This document shows positions 52,413 through 61,477 of a stretch of 64,000 nt of DNA, piece by piece. The stretch's first letter is position 1, and each line of letters begins with the position of its first letter. Origin of the DNA: UBA7455 sp026713185 (lineage in GTDB: Bacteria; Pseudomonadota; Gammaproteobacteria; Pseudomonadales; Azotimanducaceae); contig OY762456.1 of assembly GCA_963665785.1 (NCBI GenBank), forward strand, positions 2,604,001 to 2,668,000, written 5' to 3'. The translations under genes were made by a program, and so were the position numbers. The notes beneath the pieces were generated by a model. It made no database searches and was not told the DNA's origin. It saw nothing but the letters and a program-made list of their open reading frames with translations.

Positions 52413-53564
52413 TCATTTAGTCAGAAAATTCATGCCATTCTCAATGCCCCGGATGGTCAACGGGAACATCTGTTCGTCGACCAGTTTTTTTGTCAGGGCA
52501 ACGGAGGTTGAGTATTCCCAGGTATCCTGGGGAGTTGGATTGATCCAGATAACTTTATCGTACGTATCCATGACACGCTGGATCCATATGGCGCCGGCTT
52601 CTTCATTCCAGTGTTCGACACTACCACCGGAATGCGTTATCTCGTAAGGCGCCATGGTGGCATCACCTACGAAAATGACCTTATAGTCATGAGCGTATTT
52701 ATGCAGAATATCGAAGGTGTCAATGCGTTCGCTCATCCGGCGCCTGTGTTCCTTCCAAACGCCGTCATAGATGAAATTGTGAAAGTAATAGGTCTCCAGA
52801 TGCTTGAATTCACTACGGGCAGCGGAGAATAGTTCCTCACACACTTTCACGTGAGCATCCATGGAACCACCGTTATCCAAAAACAGCAAAACCTTGACCG
52901 TATTCCTTCTCTCGGCACGCATGATAATATCCAGCAGACCACCGTTTCTGGCGGTCTTGCTGATTGTATTATCGATGTCAAATTCGTCTTCTGCACCGGT
53001 TCGTGCGAGTTTACGCAGTCGGCGTAACGCAATTTTTATACCGCGCGTACCCAGTTCCACGTTATCGTCATAGGCTTTATAGTCACGCCTGTCCCAGCTT
53101 CGCCTGCCACGGCGCTTTTTGCCGTTGCGATCATCGCCTTGCTTTCCACGTCCGCGTCGACCATTGCCTTCCTGGTCCTTATCGCCCTTTTCTGCCCGAG
53201 CGGCTTCTTCCACTTCGCGCTTGAAGGCTTCAATCAGTTTTTCCAGGCCACCCAGGGATTTGATCTTCTCCAATTCTTCCCTGGTCAGTGATTTTTCAAA
53301 TTCACGGCGAAGAAATTCATCGGAAATCAAAGAGGCGATCATGCTGGAAAGGTCTTCCAGCCCCTTGAAGTAAGTGCCAAACGCCCGATCAAATTTATCG
53401 TAATGGCGTTCATCCTTGACCAGAGCCATACGGGACAGATAGTAAAACTCATCCATATCGGCATAGACCAGCCTGGCCTTCAGGATGTCCATCAGATGTA
53501 ATAATTCGGTTATGGAAACCGGAATTCGAGTCTTCTTGAGGGCCAGAAAGAAATTGATCAACAT
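52413..53564 (-). CDS. CoxE-like VWA-domain protein
   Basis: This 383-residue protein has an N-terminal helical part, a charged Lys/Arg/Gly-rich middle (about 120-165), and a C-terminal VWA domain with the metal site DNGGSMD near 230 and VGDATMAPYEI. It follows a MoxR ATPase by 24 bases. MoxR-VWA pairs act as chaperones that insert cofactors or assemble complexes. The usual carbon monoxide dehydrogenase genes (coxMSL) are absent, so the client is unknown. Confidence 0.85.
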   Translation of the reverse strand: MLINFFLALKKTRIPVSITELLHLMDILKARLVYADMDEFYYLSRMALVKDERHYDKFDRAFGTYFKGLEDLSSMIASLISDEFLRREFEKSLTREELEKIKSLGGLEKLIEAFKREVEEAARAEKGDKDQEGNGRRGRGKQGDDRNGKKRRGRRSWDRRDYKAYDDNVELGTRGIKIALRRLRKLARTGAEDEFDIDNTISKTARNGGLLDIIMRAERRNTVKVLLFLDNGGSMDAHVKVCEELFSAARSEFKHLETYYFHNFIYDGVWKEHRRRMSERIDTFDILHKYAHDYKVIFVGDATMAPYEITHSGGSVEHWNEEAGAIWIQRVMDTYDKVIWINPTPQDTWEYSTSVALTKKLVDEQMFPLTIRGIENGMNFLTK

Positions 53565-53588
53565 CCTTCGATTTCCCGGTTTGGGCTG

Positions 53589-54434
53589 TTAACTGCTTTG
53601 GCGACGATTCATAAAGGCCAATCGTTCCAGCAACTGTACATCCTGCTCGTTTTTCACCAGTGCTCCGTACAGTGGCGGAATCGCTTTTGATGTATCGCGA
53701 TTAGTGAGAATCTCCTCGGGGATGTCATCAGCCATCAGTAATTTGAGCCAATCGATCAGTTCCGAAGTAGACGGTTTCTTTTTAAGACCTGGTACCTTGC
53801 GCACGTCAAAGAAAATCTCCATGGCTTCTTTCACCAGGCTTTTCTTGATCCTGGGATGATGCACATCAACTATTTCCTGCATCGTTTCCCGGTCAGGAAA
53901 CTGGATATAGTGGAAGAAACAGCGTCGCAGAAATGCGTCCGGCAGTTCCTTTTCGTTGTTACTGGTGATAACAACCACGGGCCGGTGCTTTGCCTTGACG
54001 TTTTCACCGGTCTCATAGACAAAGAATTCCATTCTGTCCAGTTCCAGCAGCAGATCGTTGGGGAATTCGATGTCAGCCTTGTCGATCTCGTCAATCAACA
54101 GTACAACTTTTTCATCCGCGGTAAAGGCGTCCCACAGCTTACCTCTTTCGATATAGTTGTTGATATCGTGGACTCGTTCATCTCCCAGTTGCGAATCACG
54201 CAGACGTGAAACCGCGTCATATTCATACAGTCCCTGCTGTGCTTTTGTTGTGGACTTTATATGCCAGGATATCAGGTCCATTCCGAGGGATTTTGCGATT
54301 TCCTCCGCCAGCATGGTTTTCCCCGTGCCCGGTTCACCCTTGATCAGCAGCGGGCGTTCCAGGATGACTGCAGCGTTTACCGCCATCTGTAGTTCATCGG
54401 TTGCGATGTAAGTATCAGTACTGGAAAATTTCAT
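53589..54434 (-). CDS. MoxR-family AAA+ ATPase
   Basis: This 281-residue AAA+ chaperone has Walker A GEPGTGKTM, Walker B VVLLIDEIDKAD, sensor 1 VVITSNNEKELPDAFLRRC and a C-terminal lid. It works with the downstream VWA protein, remodelling an unidentified client in the cytosol. The ATG 54434 start is upstream of MKFSSTDTYIATDEL. Confidence 0.9.
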   Translation of the reverse strand: MKFSSTDTYIATDELQMAVNAAVILERPLLIKGEPGTGKTMLAEEIAKSLGMDLISWHIKSTTKAQQGLYEYDAVSRLRDSQLGDERVHDINNYIERGKLWDAFTADEKVVLLIDEIDKADIEFPNDLLLELDRMEFFVYETGENVKAKHRPVVVITSNNEKELPDAFLRRCFFHYIQFPDRETMQEIVDVHHPRIKKSLVKEAMEIFFDVRKVPGLKKKPSTSELIDWLKLLMADDIPEEILTNRDTSKAIPPLYGALVKNEQDVQLLERLAFMNRRQSS

Positions 54435-54499
54435 ATATCAGATCAACTGTGAGACAAGGGGACGGAATATAACGGCTCGGGCTCAAATTTACCAGCTTT

Positions 54500-54841
54500 T
54501 CAATCTTTGCGGTGTCCGGGTCGCCGTTGCAATATTAACCGCACAGACAATACCAGCAGCATAAAAAAGGTCATGGTCAGCAAGACAATACCACCCTTCA
54601 TTCCGGATTTGGCTCCTTCCAGCAGCAGGTCCATGAGTAATACGACAATGGCCGGAGCAAAGAACTCAGGTGATTCGCCGGCATACCAGGGTGTGAATAT
54701 CAAAACCACAACAAATCCCCTGGCCAGGTCCTGCCAGGCAGATTGCCGGATATATGATGTGATCTTCCACCAGATGAAACAACAGGCGACACCGGCCAGT
54801 ATATAGATGGTCCAGGCAATCAGATATTGCAGTTCAAACAT
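54500..54841 (-). CDS. Small conserved-looking membrane protein
   Basis: I do not recognise the family. The 113 residues hold three hydrophobic segments (about 7-27, 39-70 with a break at PWYAGESPEFF, and 83-103) and end in a positive tail. It lies 3 bases from the end of the YcgN gene and on the same strand, so it belongs to the rnd-recR-dnaX side of the locus. Confidence 0.6.
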   Translation of the reverse strand: MFELQYLIAWTIYILAGVACCFIWWKITSYIRQSAWQDLARGFVVVLIFTPWYAGESPEFFAPAIVVLLMDLLLEGAKSGMKGGIVLLTMTFFMLLVLSVRLILQRRPGHRKD

Positions 54842-54844
54842 CGT

Positions 54845-55282
54845 TCAGGTTTCTACCCATTTGATTATGCTCTCCTTAACATCGTCCGGGTGCACATGGG
54901 ATTCTGATAAAACTTTCCCGCGCACGGATATGCCGGCTTCATGTACGGTCTCCCGATTGCCTGAAACCAGTGGATGCCACCAGGCCAGATCATTTCCCTG
55001 AGCAACGAGTCGATAGGCGCAGGTATTGGGCAACCAGTCAAACGTCTTTAATGATTCCGGGGTGAGATGAACGCAGGCAGGAACGATTCTATGGCGGTTT
55101 GCATAGTCAGTGCATCGACAACGGGATTCATCCAGATACCGGCAGACAACAGAGGTATAGTGTATTTCACCAGTATCCCATGCTTCCAGTTTAAGCAGAC
55201 AGCAGCGGGCACAACCATCACACAGCGATTCCCATTCATCCCGGCTCATTTCGGACAGCGACTTCTCTTTCCAGAACGGCAT
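54845..55282 (-). CDS. YcgN-family cysteine cluster protein
   Basis: This 145-residue UPF0260 protein has CDGCARCCLLKL near the start, VCRYLD and CRCTDY in the middle, CVHLTP and CAYRL, and a C-terminal HVHPDDVKESIIKWV. The cysteines probably hold a zinc or iron-sulfur centre; the role is not known. ATG 55282 suits GGAGG at a normal distance; ATG 55288 would be too close to it. Confidence 0.85.
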   Translation of the reverse strand: MPFWKEKSLSEMSRDEWESLCDGCARCCLLKLEAWDTGEIHYTSVVCRYLDESRCRCTDYANRHRIVPACVHLTPESLKTFDWLPNTCAYRLVAQGNDLAWWHPLVSGNRETVHEAGISVRGKVLSESHVHPDDVKESIIKWVET

Positions 55283-55338
55283 CAACATCTACCTCCAGTC
55301 AATGGCTTCTGTAATCTTCAGCGGGTTGTATTGATTTT

Positions 55339-56436
55339 CTACCGCCATGTTCTGGCTGCCTCTATCAAAAATTTACCCACGGCCTCCTCACGCCAGCCTT
55401 TTAACCCGTCCGGCAACTTGCCGGATTGCATCAATTCTTTCAAATGGCGCTGTTTAACCAGCAACTCCGGACTTACGCTGATTTCCCCCGCCCGTCTGTC
55501 AGCCATCTCCCGCAGATATTTCAATTTCTGGCTGTTAACCGACGTGTTTTCCTGGATCATCTGTTCAGGATAGCCATCTTCCGGGGCTGCAAGCGCTTCT
55601 GCAGTAACCGATAACAATTGTTCACCATACTTGCGTACCTGACGGGGAGAAATTCCAATATCTATAAGCTCGTCTTTATTCCGGGGCTGTTGCTTTGCCA
55701 TGGCTATCAGGAATTTTTGATCAACGATTCTGTTGCGAGGTGCGTCCTGTCTTCGTGCCATTACCTCCCGCCAGGAGCATAGTGCCCTTAATACGTTTAA
55801 CTCCCGTGGCTTGAGCCTCTGAGCCCCTTTCAACCTTTTGTAGAAGTCGTTTGGATCCATTGTAATAGCATTGTCAACACCCATCTGCTGACATTCTTCT
55901 TCTACCCACGCCAGCCGACCCTGCTCCAAAAGGCATTTTTTTTGTAATTGATAGACCTGATACAGGTAGATCACATCCAGTGCGGCATATTCAATCTGCC
56001 CCCTGGTGAGGGGACGCTGCAACCAGTCAGACCGGGTTTCTCCTTTGGGTACGGTGATACCCATATAGTAATTAACCAGATTCCGGTAACTCATGGAAAA
56101 ACCAACGCCCAAAACCGCGGCGGCAATCTGTGTATCGAATACCGGAGCGGGATGTATCCGCAACGTATGTTGAAAGACTTCCAGATCCTCGGAGCAGGCA
56201 TGAAAAATCTTGGTAATCTCCGGAGCTGTCAATACAGGCGCCAGGAACGACAGGTCTACGGTTACCGGATCTATGATGAAACATTCCTGTCCGTTGTAGA
56301 TCTGCACCAGCCCGACAATAGGATAGTAGGTACTGACACGGATAAACTCAGTGTCTATCGCCAATACATCAACCTGATTGCAGGCACTCACAACGCCAGC
56401 CAGTTGACCGGGTCTATCTATGTATTGATAGTCCAT
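55339..56436 (-). CDS. rnd: Ribonuclease D
   Basis: This 365-residue 3'-5' exonuclease matures tRNA ends. The DEDD catalytic residues are visible: D28/E30 (AIDTEF), Asp in HACSEDLEVF, and YAALDVIYLY. One HRDC domain (about 205-285) and a second helical C-terminal domain follow. The start ATG 56436 overlaps the recR stop (TGATG). The gene follows recR in the minus-strand block dnaX-ybaB-recR-rnd. Confidence 0.93.
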   Translation of the reverse strand: MDYQYIDRPGQLAGVVSACNQVDVLAIDTEFIRVSTYYPIVGLVQIYNGQECFIIDPVTVDLSFLAPVLTAPEITKIFHACSEDLEVFQHTLRIHPAPVFDTQIAAAVLGVGFSMSYRNLVNYYMGITVPKGETRSDWLQRPLTRGQIEYAALDVIYLYQVYQLQKKCLLEQGRLAWVEEECQQMGVDNAITMDPNDFYKRLKGAQRLKPRELNVLRALCSWREVMARRQDAPRNRIVDQKFLIAMAKQQPRNKDELIDIGISPRQVRKYGEQLLSVTAEALAAPEDGYPEQMIQENTSVNSQKLKYLREMADRRAGEISVSPELLVKQRHLKELMQSGKLPDGLKGWREEAVGKFLIEAARTWR

Positions 56437-57026
56437 CAAAACGGTTTTCTACCCGTCAGGGCGAGAGAAAGCGTACTGCCGTCAACGAACTCGAGTTCCC
56501 CGCCTACCGGTACACCCCGGGCAATTCTGGTGACCGCTATACCTGATGGCCTGATGGCTTCAGAAATATAATAGGCCGTTGCTTCCCCCTCTACACTTGT
56601 TCCCAGTGCCAGGATGACCTCCCTGACCCCTTCAGAACACCGGGCAGTCAATTGATCAATACCCAGTTCTTCCGGTCCAATGCCGTCAATGGGAGAGAGA
56701 TTCCCCATCAGCACAAAGTAGCATCCCGGATAACTGCCGGACTGCTCGATGGCAAACAGATCGGCAGGGGTTTCCACAATACATAACAGGTTGTGATCCC
56801 TTTTGGGATTGCTGCAAATTTCACATTCATCCAGTTCGGTCAGATTTCGACAGGACCGGCATTGACCAACCCTGTCCATGGCCTCTGATAATCGACTGGC
56901 CAGGCGTTTTCCACCATCCCGATCCCTCTCCAGCAGGTGCAATACCATACGTTGGGCGGTCTTTGGACCAACGCCTGGCAGAACACGCAGTGCTTCCGCC
57001 AGTCGGTCAATGGCTGAACTCATCAT
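56436..57026 (-). CDS. recR: Recombination mediator protein RecR
   Basis: This 196-residue protein works with RecF and RecO to load RecA at gaps. It has an N-terminal HhH (LPGVGPKTAQRM), a C4 zinc finger (C56, C59, C68, C71), and a Toprim domain with VETPADLFAIE. The open frame reaches 57071, but the family starts at MMSSAIDRLAEAL (57026). The neighbours dnaX and ybaB support the call. Confidence 0.94.
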   Translation of the reverse strand: MMSSAIDRLAEALRVLPGVGPKTAQRMVLHLLERDRDGGKRLASRLSEAMDRVGQCRSCRNLTELDECEICSNPKRDHNLLCIVETPADLFAIEQSGSYPGCYFVLMGNLSPIDGIGPEELGIDQLTARCSEGVREVILALGTSVEGEATAYYISEAIRPSGIAVTRIARGVPVGGELEFVDGSTLSLALTGRKPF

Positions 57027-57112
57027 TCGATCTCGGTAATAGCGGAATTCAAAGCCGGGAGTTGACGGCATACCGACGTTAAGTCTGGGATGGCTGATCT
57101 CATCTATAGATC

Positions 57113-57442
57113 TCAGCTGAAAGGTAATTTGAAGCCGGGAGGCAAGGGAATACCGGCAGTGAGACTGGACATGCGATCCTTCTGGTTATTTTCTGCTCTT
57201 CGCACAGCGTCATTCATTGCAGCCGCAATCAGGTCTTCCAGAATCTCCTTGTCTTCCGAGAAAAGGTCATCGTCAATACTGACTGATTTCACATCATGAC
57301 GACCAGTCATCACGACCTTGACGAGGCCGGCGCCAGATTCACCTGTCACTTCGGTATTGGCGATCTCTTCCTGTAGTTTCTGAACCTTCTCCTGCATCTG
57401 TTGAGCCTGTTTCATGATATCGCCCAGACCTTTCATCGTCAC
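57113..57442 (-). CDS. ybaB: YbaB/EbfC nucleoid-associated protein
   Basis: This 109-residue DNA-binding protein has the tweezer-like fold: GDIMKQAQQMQEKVQKLQEE, VTGESGAGLVKVVMTGRHD, DLIAAAMNDAVRRAE and LPPGFKLPF all match. GTG 57442 overlaps the dnaX stop (GTGA) and is 7 bases after GGAG; ATG 57436 is less well spaced. Translation is coupled to dnaX. Confidence 0.94.
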   Translation of the reverse strand: MTMKGLGDIMKQAQQMQEKVQKLQEEIANTEVTGESGAGLVKVVMTGRHDVKSVSIDDDLFSEDKEILEDLIAAAMNDAVRRAENNQKDRMSSLTAGIPLPPGFKLPFS

Positions 57443-59373
57443 GGCTGTTCTCCTGTCTGTATTGGCCTGATACTGTCCTTATCAAGTCTGCCATTAAATC
57501 GACTGATCAATGTCTTGATAACTGCGTCATTCTGGATCACATTCATCGCTTTTTCATTGCTATCGTTAATCTGTTTCTGTAACAGTTGTGCAGGGGTCTC
57601 ATCTCCTGGTATGCCAATTTCAATGCTGAGATTGAAATGACGACCCGTCAATTTATCAAGGGCTTGAGTAATCAGAAGCTCACGATTTTTATTCCACAAA
57701 CTGGCGTGACCTTCTTCCAGTTTCAATTTGATACGATCACCGGTCATTTCTTCCATGGAACAGTTTACCGCCATTGTCCTGGTGATGCCGGACAGGTTGA
57801 GACGATCCACTATGTCAAACCACTGCCTGCCGCTTATGTCCGTGACTGCCATGGGTGCTGCTGATGTCGCCGGTGCTGATGGTGCTGGTTCTGGTACTGG
57901 TTCTGGTACTGGTTCTGGTACTGGTTCTGGTACTGGTTCTGGTGCTGATGCGGCAGATGGTTCTGATGCTTTTTCTGAACCTAAAGTTGTTGGATCATCG
58001 GTGTTTGCCTGATCAGTCTCAGGTACCTGCACATCTTTTTTTCCTTTGTCTTGTTCATCCTGAAGCGAAGATATAATTGCCGCGAAAGGGCTTTCATCAC
58101 TTTCTATTCTGATGACTTTTTTTCTACCGTTATCTTCGCCAGATTTTCTGCCAGTACCCCTGTTGCTATCCCTGCCCGTATTCCTCGTTGTATCCCTGGC
58201 AGTATTCCTGCCGGCATTCTGACCTGCATGACTGTTCGAAGCCGACACTCCACCGCCTTCGGCAGCAGTGATGACCAATTCCTCCGGGTCGAGTGGTGTA
58301 AAGGCCAGCATACGCAGCAGAGTCATTTCAAAACCCCGACGATCATCCGGGGCAAAAGGCATATCTTTCTGACCATTAACGCCAATCTGATACAGGAGCT
58401 GGACATCTTCTCTGGACATCCTGTCGGCGACTGCTAACACCAGTTCCTTGTCGCCCTGGCTGTTATCGACTGCGTCCGGAACAAATTGTGCAATGGAAAT
58501 CCGGTGCAGCACACCCAGCAGATCGTCCAGCAATGCTGAAAAGTCCGGAGCATAATTCGCCATATCCGCAATAGTCGAGAGTACTTTTTCGGCATCCCTG
58601 TCAACCAGAGCATCCAGCAGGCCGTAGATCTCGTGCTGGTCCATGTTGCCAAGCATCGACCTCACGCTGGCGTCAGTCAGTTCATTGTCACAAAAAGAGA
58701 TCGCCTGATCGGTAAGACTGAGTGCATCACGCATACTGCCATCTGCCGCACGGGCCAGCTGCCAAAGAGCGTCTTCTTCAAATTCAATGTCTTCATTGTG
58801 CAATACATCCTGCAGGTAATGCACAATCTGCTCAGGACTCAGGTTTTTTAAATTGAATTGCAGACACCGGGATAACACGGTAACTGGAAGTTTCCTGGGG
58901 TCTGTGGTTGCGAACAAAAATTTCACATGTTCCGGTGGTTCCTCCAGAGTTTTCAACATTGCGTTAAAACTGTTTCGGGAGAGCATGTGTACTTCGTCAA
59001 TCAGGTACACCTTGAAGCGGGTTGTGGTGGGCATGTATTGCACATTGTCCAGGAGTTCCCGCATATCATCGACACCTGTACGGGACGCCGCATCCACCTC
59101 AATGAGATCGACACTGCGGCCGCCGGCTATTTCCAGACAACTGTTACACTCACCACAAGGTGTAGAGGTAACGCCATCCTGACAATTAAAACACTTGGCA
59201 ACGATCCTGGCGATTGTGGTTTTACCGACTCCACGAGTTCCCGTGAAAAGATAGGCGTGGTGCAGCCGGTTCTGATCCAGCGCATTGATCAGCGCCTGCA
59301 GGACATGTTCCTGACCTTCCAATTGCTGGAAGGTAGCAGGTCTGTATTTCCGTGCAAGTACCTGATAACTCAT
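57439..59373 (-). CDS. dnaX: DNA polymerase III subunit tau (gamma by frameshift)
   Basis: This 644-residue clamp-loader ATPase has Walker A GTRGVGKT (45-52), zinc cysteines C64, C73, C76 and C79, and DEVHMLSRNSFNAML. Domains I-III end near 370. Then come a polar linker (LIGHT on conserved motifs), a PEPV repeat, and the tau C-terminal domain that contacts the polymerase. A run of seven A at codons 444-446 allows a -1 shift that ends five codons later, giving a gamma-like product of 451 residues. It heads the minus-strand recombination block. Confidence 0.95.
   Translation of the reverse strand: MSYQVLARKYRPATFQQLEGQEHVLQALINALDQNRLHHAYLFTGTRGVGKTTIARIVAKCFNCQDGVTSTPCGECNSCLEIAGGRSVDLIEVDAASRTGVDDMRELLDNVQYMPTTTRFKVYLIDEVHMLSRNSFNAMLKTLEEPPEHVKFLFATTDPRKLPVTVLSRCLQFNLKNLSPEQIVHYLQDVLHNEDIEFEEDALWQLARAADGSMRDALSLTDQAISFCDNELTDASVRSMLGNMDQHEIYGLLDALVDRDAEKVLSTIADMANYAPDFSALLDDLLGVLHRISIAQFVPDAVDNSQGDKELVLAVADRMSREDVQLLYQIGVNGQKDMPFAPDDRRGFEMTLLRMLAFTPLDPEELVITAAEGGGVSASNSHAGQNAGRNTARDTTRNTGRDSNRGTGRKSGEDNGRKKVIRIESDESPFAAIISSLQDEQDKGKKDVQVPETDQANTDDPTTLGSEKASEPSAASAPEPVPEPVPEPVPEPVPEPAPSAPATSAAPMAVTDISGRQWFDIVDRLNLSGITRTMAVNCSMEEMTGDRIKLKLEEGHASLWNKNRELLITQALDKLTGRHFNLSIEIGIPGDETPAQLLQKQINDSNEKAMNVIQNDAVIKTLISRFNGRLDKDSIRPIQTGEQP
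57889..57944. repeat. 12-base tandem repeat in dnaX
   Basis: TTCTGGTACTGG occurs four and a half times in perfect tandem on the plus strand. On the coding strand it encodes the Pro-Glu-Pro-Val linker of tau. Being a multiple of three, copy changes would alter linker length without shifting the frame. Confidence 0.9.
58036..58042 (-). promoter_or_regulatory. Slippery A7 run in dnaX (candidate programmed frameshift)
   Basis: The coding strand reads GGA AAA AAA GAT. A -1 shift on A-AAA-AAA gives AGA TGT GCA GGT ACC TGA, ending at 58019-58021. The resulting length (451) is near the 431 of E. coli gamma, which uses a related A-rich site. AGGA lies about 17 bases upstream and CAGGTACCTG follows; both could assist. 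Confidence 0.5.
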
Positions 59374-59462
59374 AACAGGATTGTATTAGTAACGCCGGTT
59401 CAAGTCGACGTGAACATCGTAAGAATCTAAATTAAAATGTCCATGATCTTTGGAGATTATAC

Positions 59463-60152
59463 TTGCGGGAATTAATTTGTTTTGGCCATCGTGGTGCAGC
59501 CGGCTATGCACCTGAGAATACCTTGAAGGCATTCCGTCTGGCAATCGACATGGGATGTCCATGGATCGAACTGGATGTCCATGCGGTGGAAGGCGAATTG
59601 CTGGTAATTCACGATGACAAACTGGCCAGAACGACCAATGGACACGGCAGGGTGAGTACATCATCACTACGGTATTTACGTTCTCTGGATGCTGGTATGG
59701 GAGAACGTATTCCAACGCTGAATGAGGTACTGGACATATCTGATCGTCGCTGTGGCATCAACATCGAATTGAAAGGACAGCATACGGCAGAACCTGTAAA
59801 CCGTTTTCTGTCTGATGCCGGCCGCCGGGGGGGGCAGCGGGATCAATTCATCATCTCATCGTTTGATCACCGGGAACTGGCGCTGGCTGATCCAGCCTTT
59901 CCCCGTGGCGTACTGTTCAGGAAACAAGCTGACTACCTGTTGATGACTCGCGCCCTGAATGCACACTCGCTCAATCTTGCACTCCGGCTTGTTGATCAGG
60001 AAACAGTTGATGCTGCCCACATGGAAAACCTGAAAGTGTATGTTTTTACCGTGAATGATCCCGGTGACATCAAACATATGAAGGATATCGGTGTTGACGG
60101 GGTGTTCAGTTACTATCCAGACCGGGTAAAGGCACTGAATGATGGCAATTGA
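59463..60152 (+). CDS. Glycerophosphodiester phosphodiesterase
   Basis: This 229-residue cytosolic GDPD hydrolyses glycerophosphodiesters to glycerol 3-phosphate and an alcohol. It has HRGAAGYAPENTLKAF (H9, R10, E18 site), ELDVHAVEGELLVIHDD, NIELKG and the C-terminal VFTVNDPGD. It starts at TTG 59463 with GGAG 7 bases upstream. It overlaps the next gene by 14 bases. It is divergent from dnaX. Confidence 0.9.
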   Translation: MRELICFGHRGAAGYAPENTLKAFRLAIDMGCPWIELDVHAVEGELLVIHDDKLARTTNGHGRVSTSSLRYLRSLDAGMGERIPTLNEVLDISDRRCGINIELKGQHTAEPVNRFLSDAGRRGGQRDQFIISSFDHRELALADPAFPRGVLFRKQADYLLMTRALNAHSLNLALRLVDQETVDAAHMENLKVYVFTVNDPGDIKHMKDIGVDGVFSYYPDRVKALNDGN

Positions 60153-60768
60153 GATACGCTCGGCCAAAAAATCAGAAAGGGATATCATCTATAACCTGAT
60201 GCAGGATTATCTGCATGAATTTTCTGCATTCAGCGCCGTTGAACAAGACAGTGATGGACTGTATCAGTATCCCTACCTGGATTTTTACTGGGGTGATCCC
60301 AACCGCTTTCCCTTCCTGATCAGAACCACAGACAACCAGCAGGAAAACTCTGCCGGCATCCTTCATCGCGGTTCAAGCTCAGTAACAGACTCAGGCAATC
60401 CGGAAATGAGCCCCGGAATCATTGCTGGATTTGCACTTCTGCGTTCCGAATTCGATCCGTTAACCGGGATACCAGGCATGGAGGTATCAGAGTTTTTCGT
60501 CCTGCCTGAATACCGCAACCAGGGAATCGGTAATGCTGCAGCGGTAAAACTGTGGGACCAGTTCCCCGGGCAGTGGACAGTTCGCGTCATGAAAGCCAAC
60601 AAGGCCGCGCTCCCATTCTGGCAGCATGCCATCCAGCGCTACACCGGTGGCAACTACCGGGAAACAGCCAACTCCACACTGAATGAAAGTAATATAACCT
60701 TTATATTCGAGAACCCTTTTGAGGATGATCTGCCACCGGACATCGAGCCGGAAATGCTGGATTACTGA
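60139..60768 (+). CDS. GNAT-family N-acetyltransferase
   Basis: This 209-residue protein has a GNAT core: SAKKSERDIIYNLMQDYLHEF at the N-terminus, then FFVLPEYRNQGIGNAAAVKLWD (the acetyl-CoA pyrophosphate loop RNQGIG) and VMKANKAALPFWQ. The acceptor is unknown. The start (ATG 60139 or 60142) lies inside the GDPD gene, so the two are co-translated. A group II intron begins 49 bases after its stop. Confidence 0.82.
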   Translation: MMAIEIRSAKKSERDIIYNLMQDYLHEFSAFSAVEQDSDGLYQYPYLDFYWGDPNRFPFLIRTTDNQQENSAGILHRGSSSVTDSGNPEMSPGIIAGFALLRSEFDPLTGIPGMEVSEFFVLPEYRNQGIGNAAAVKLWDQFPGQWTVRVMKANKAALPFWQHAIQRYTGGNYRETANSTLNESNITFIFENPFEDDLPPDIEPEMLDY

Positions 60769-61477
60769 GCTACAGGATCAGGTGGCAAGTCTGCCGGACC
60801 CGGGGATATGCCTTACCGTGCGCCCAGTCTTCGGAGGTGTCATTGATGACGCTGCCGAAGCTTGAGCATGTTTGGAATGTAGAGAGACTAATGAAGGAGG
60901 ATAGAGTCTGATACCCGCTTTTCGCTACGGAAAAGCGAGAGCCGAAACGGCGGTGACCTGCCGTGCACTGGCAGGGTGACGTAGTCCGTGGGAAACGGGG
61001 CGTGAGGCGAGGTCGTTACGCCGAGATGCGTCTCTAGGCTAAATGCGGAAAGGTTGAGGAACACGAACCGGTTAATGCGCGTCTGTGGGTTGAAATGTCA
61101 CCACTTCCTACACGACTTAACAGGAAGTTCATGGGCAGATATCAGGTAGAGGTAGGGCTTGATATCTGGTGACGGCACTACAAGTACGGGTGCGATCACC
61201 AAGCGACGTAGAGTGCGTAGCTAGCATGTAGCGTCCGTGACGACTTGCGGTAAGCAAGGATAAAGACTGCGACCGGCAACCGAACCCGTGTGTTTGAGTC
61301 CAACATGTGAACTGGGGAAGGCGATGGTGGGATGCCAAGGGAGTGCGGCCCCGATGCCCCCATTGCTGGCGGAGCTTCCGTAGTAGTCAGCGACAGGGAG
61401 AACCTGTTACACGGCGAAGGGGAGCAGTTCAAGTAGCTTACGTGGCAGATTAGCTGCCCCTAAAGAGGTGAAGACCT

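Noticed and set aside
57885..57950. Short regular repeats resembling a CRISPR array
   Set aside because: Units are 12 bases in perfect tandem with no spacers and lie in frame inside dnaX.
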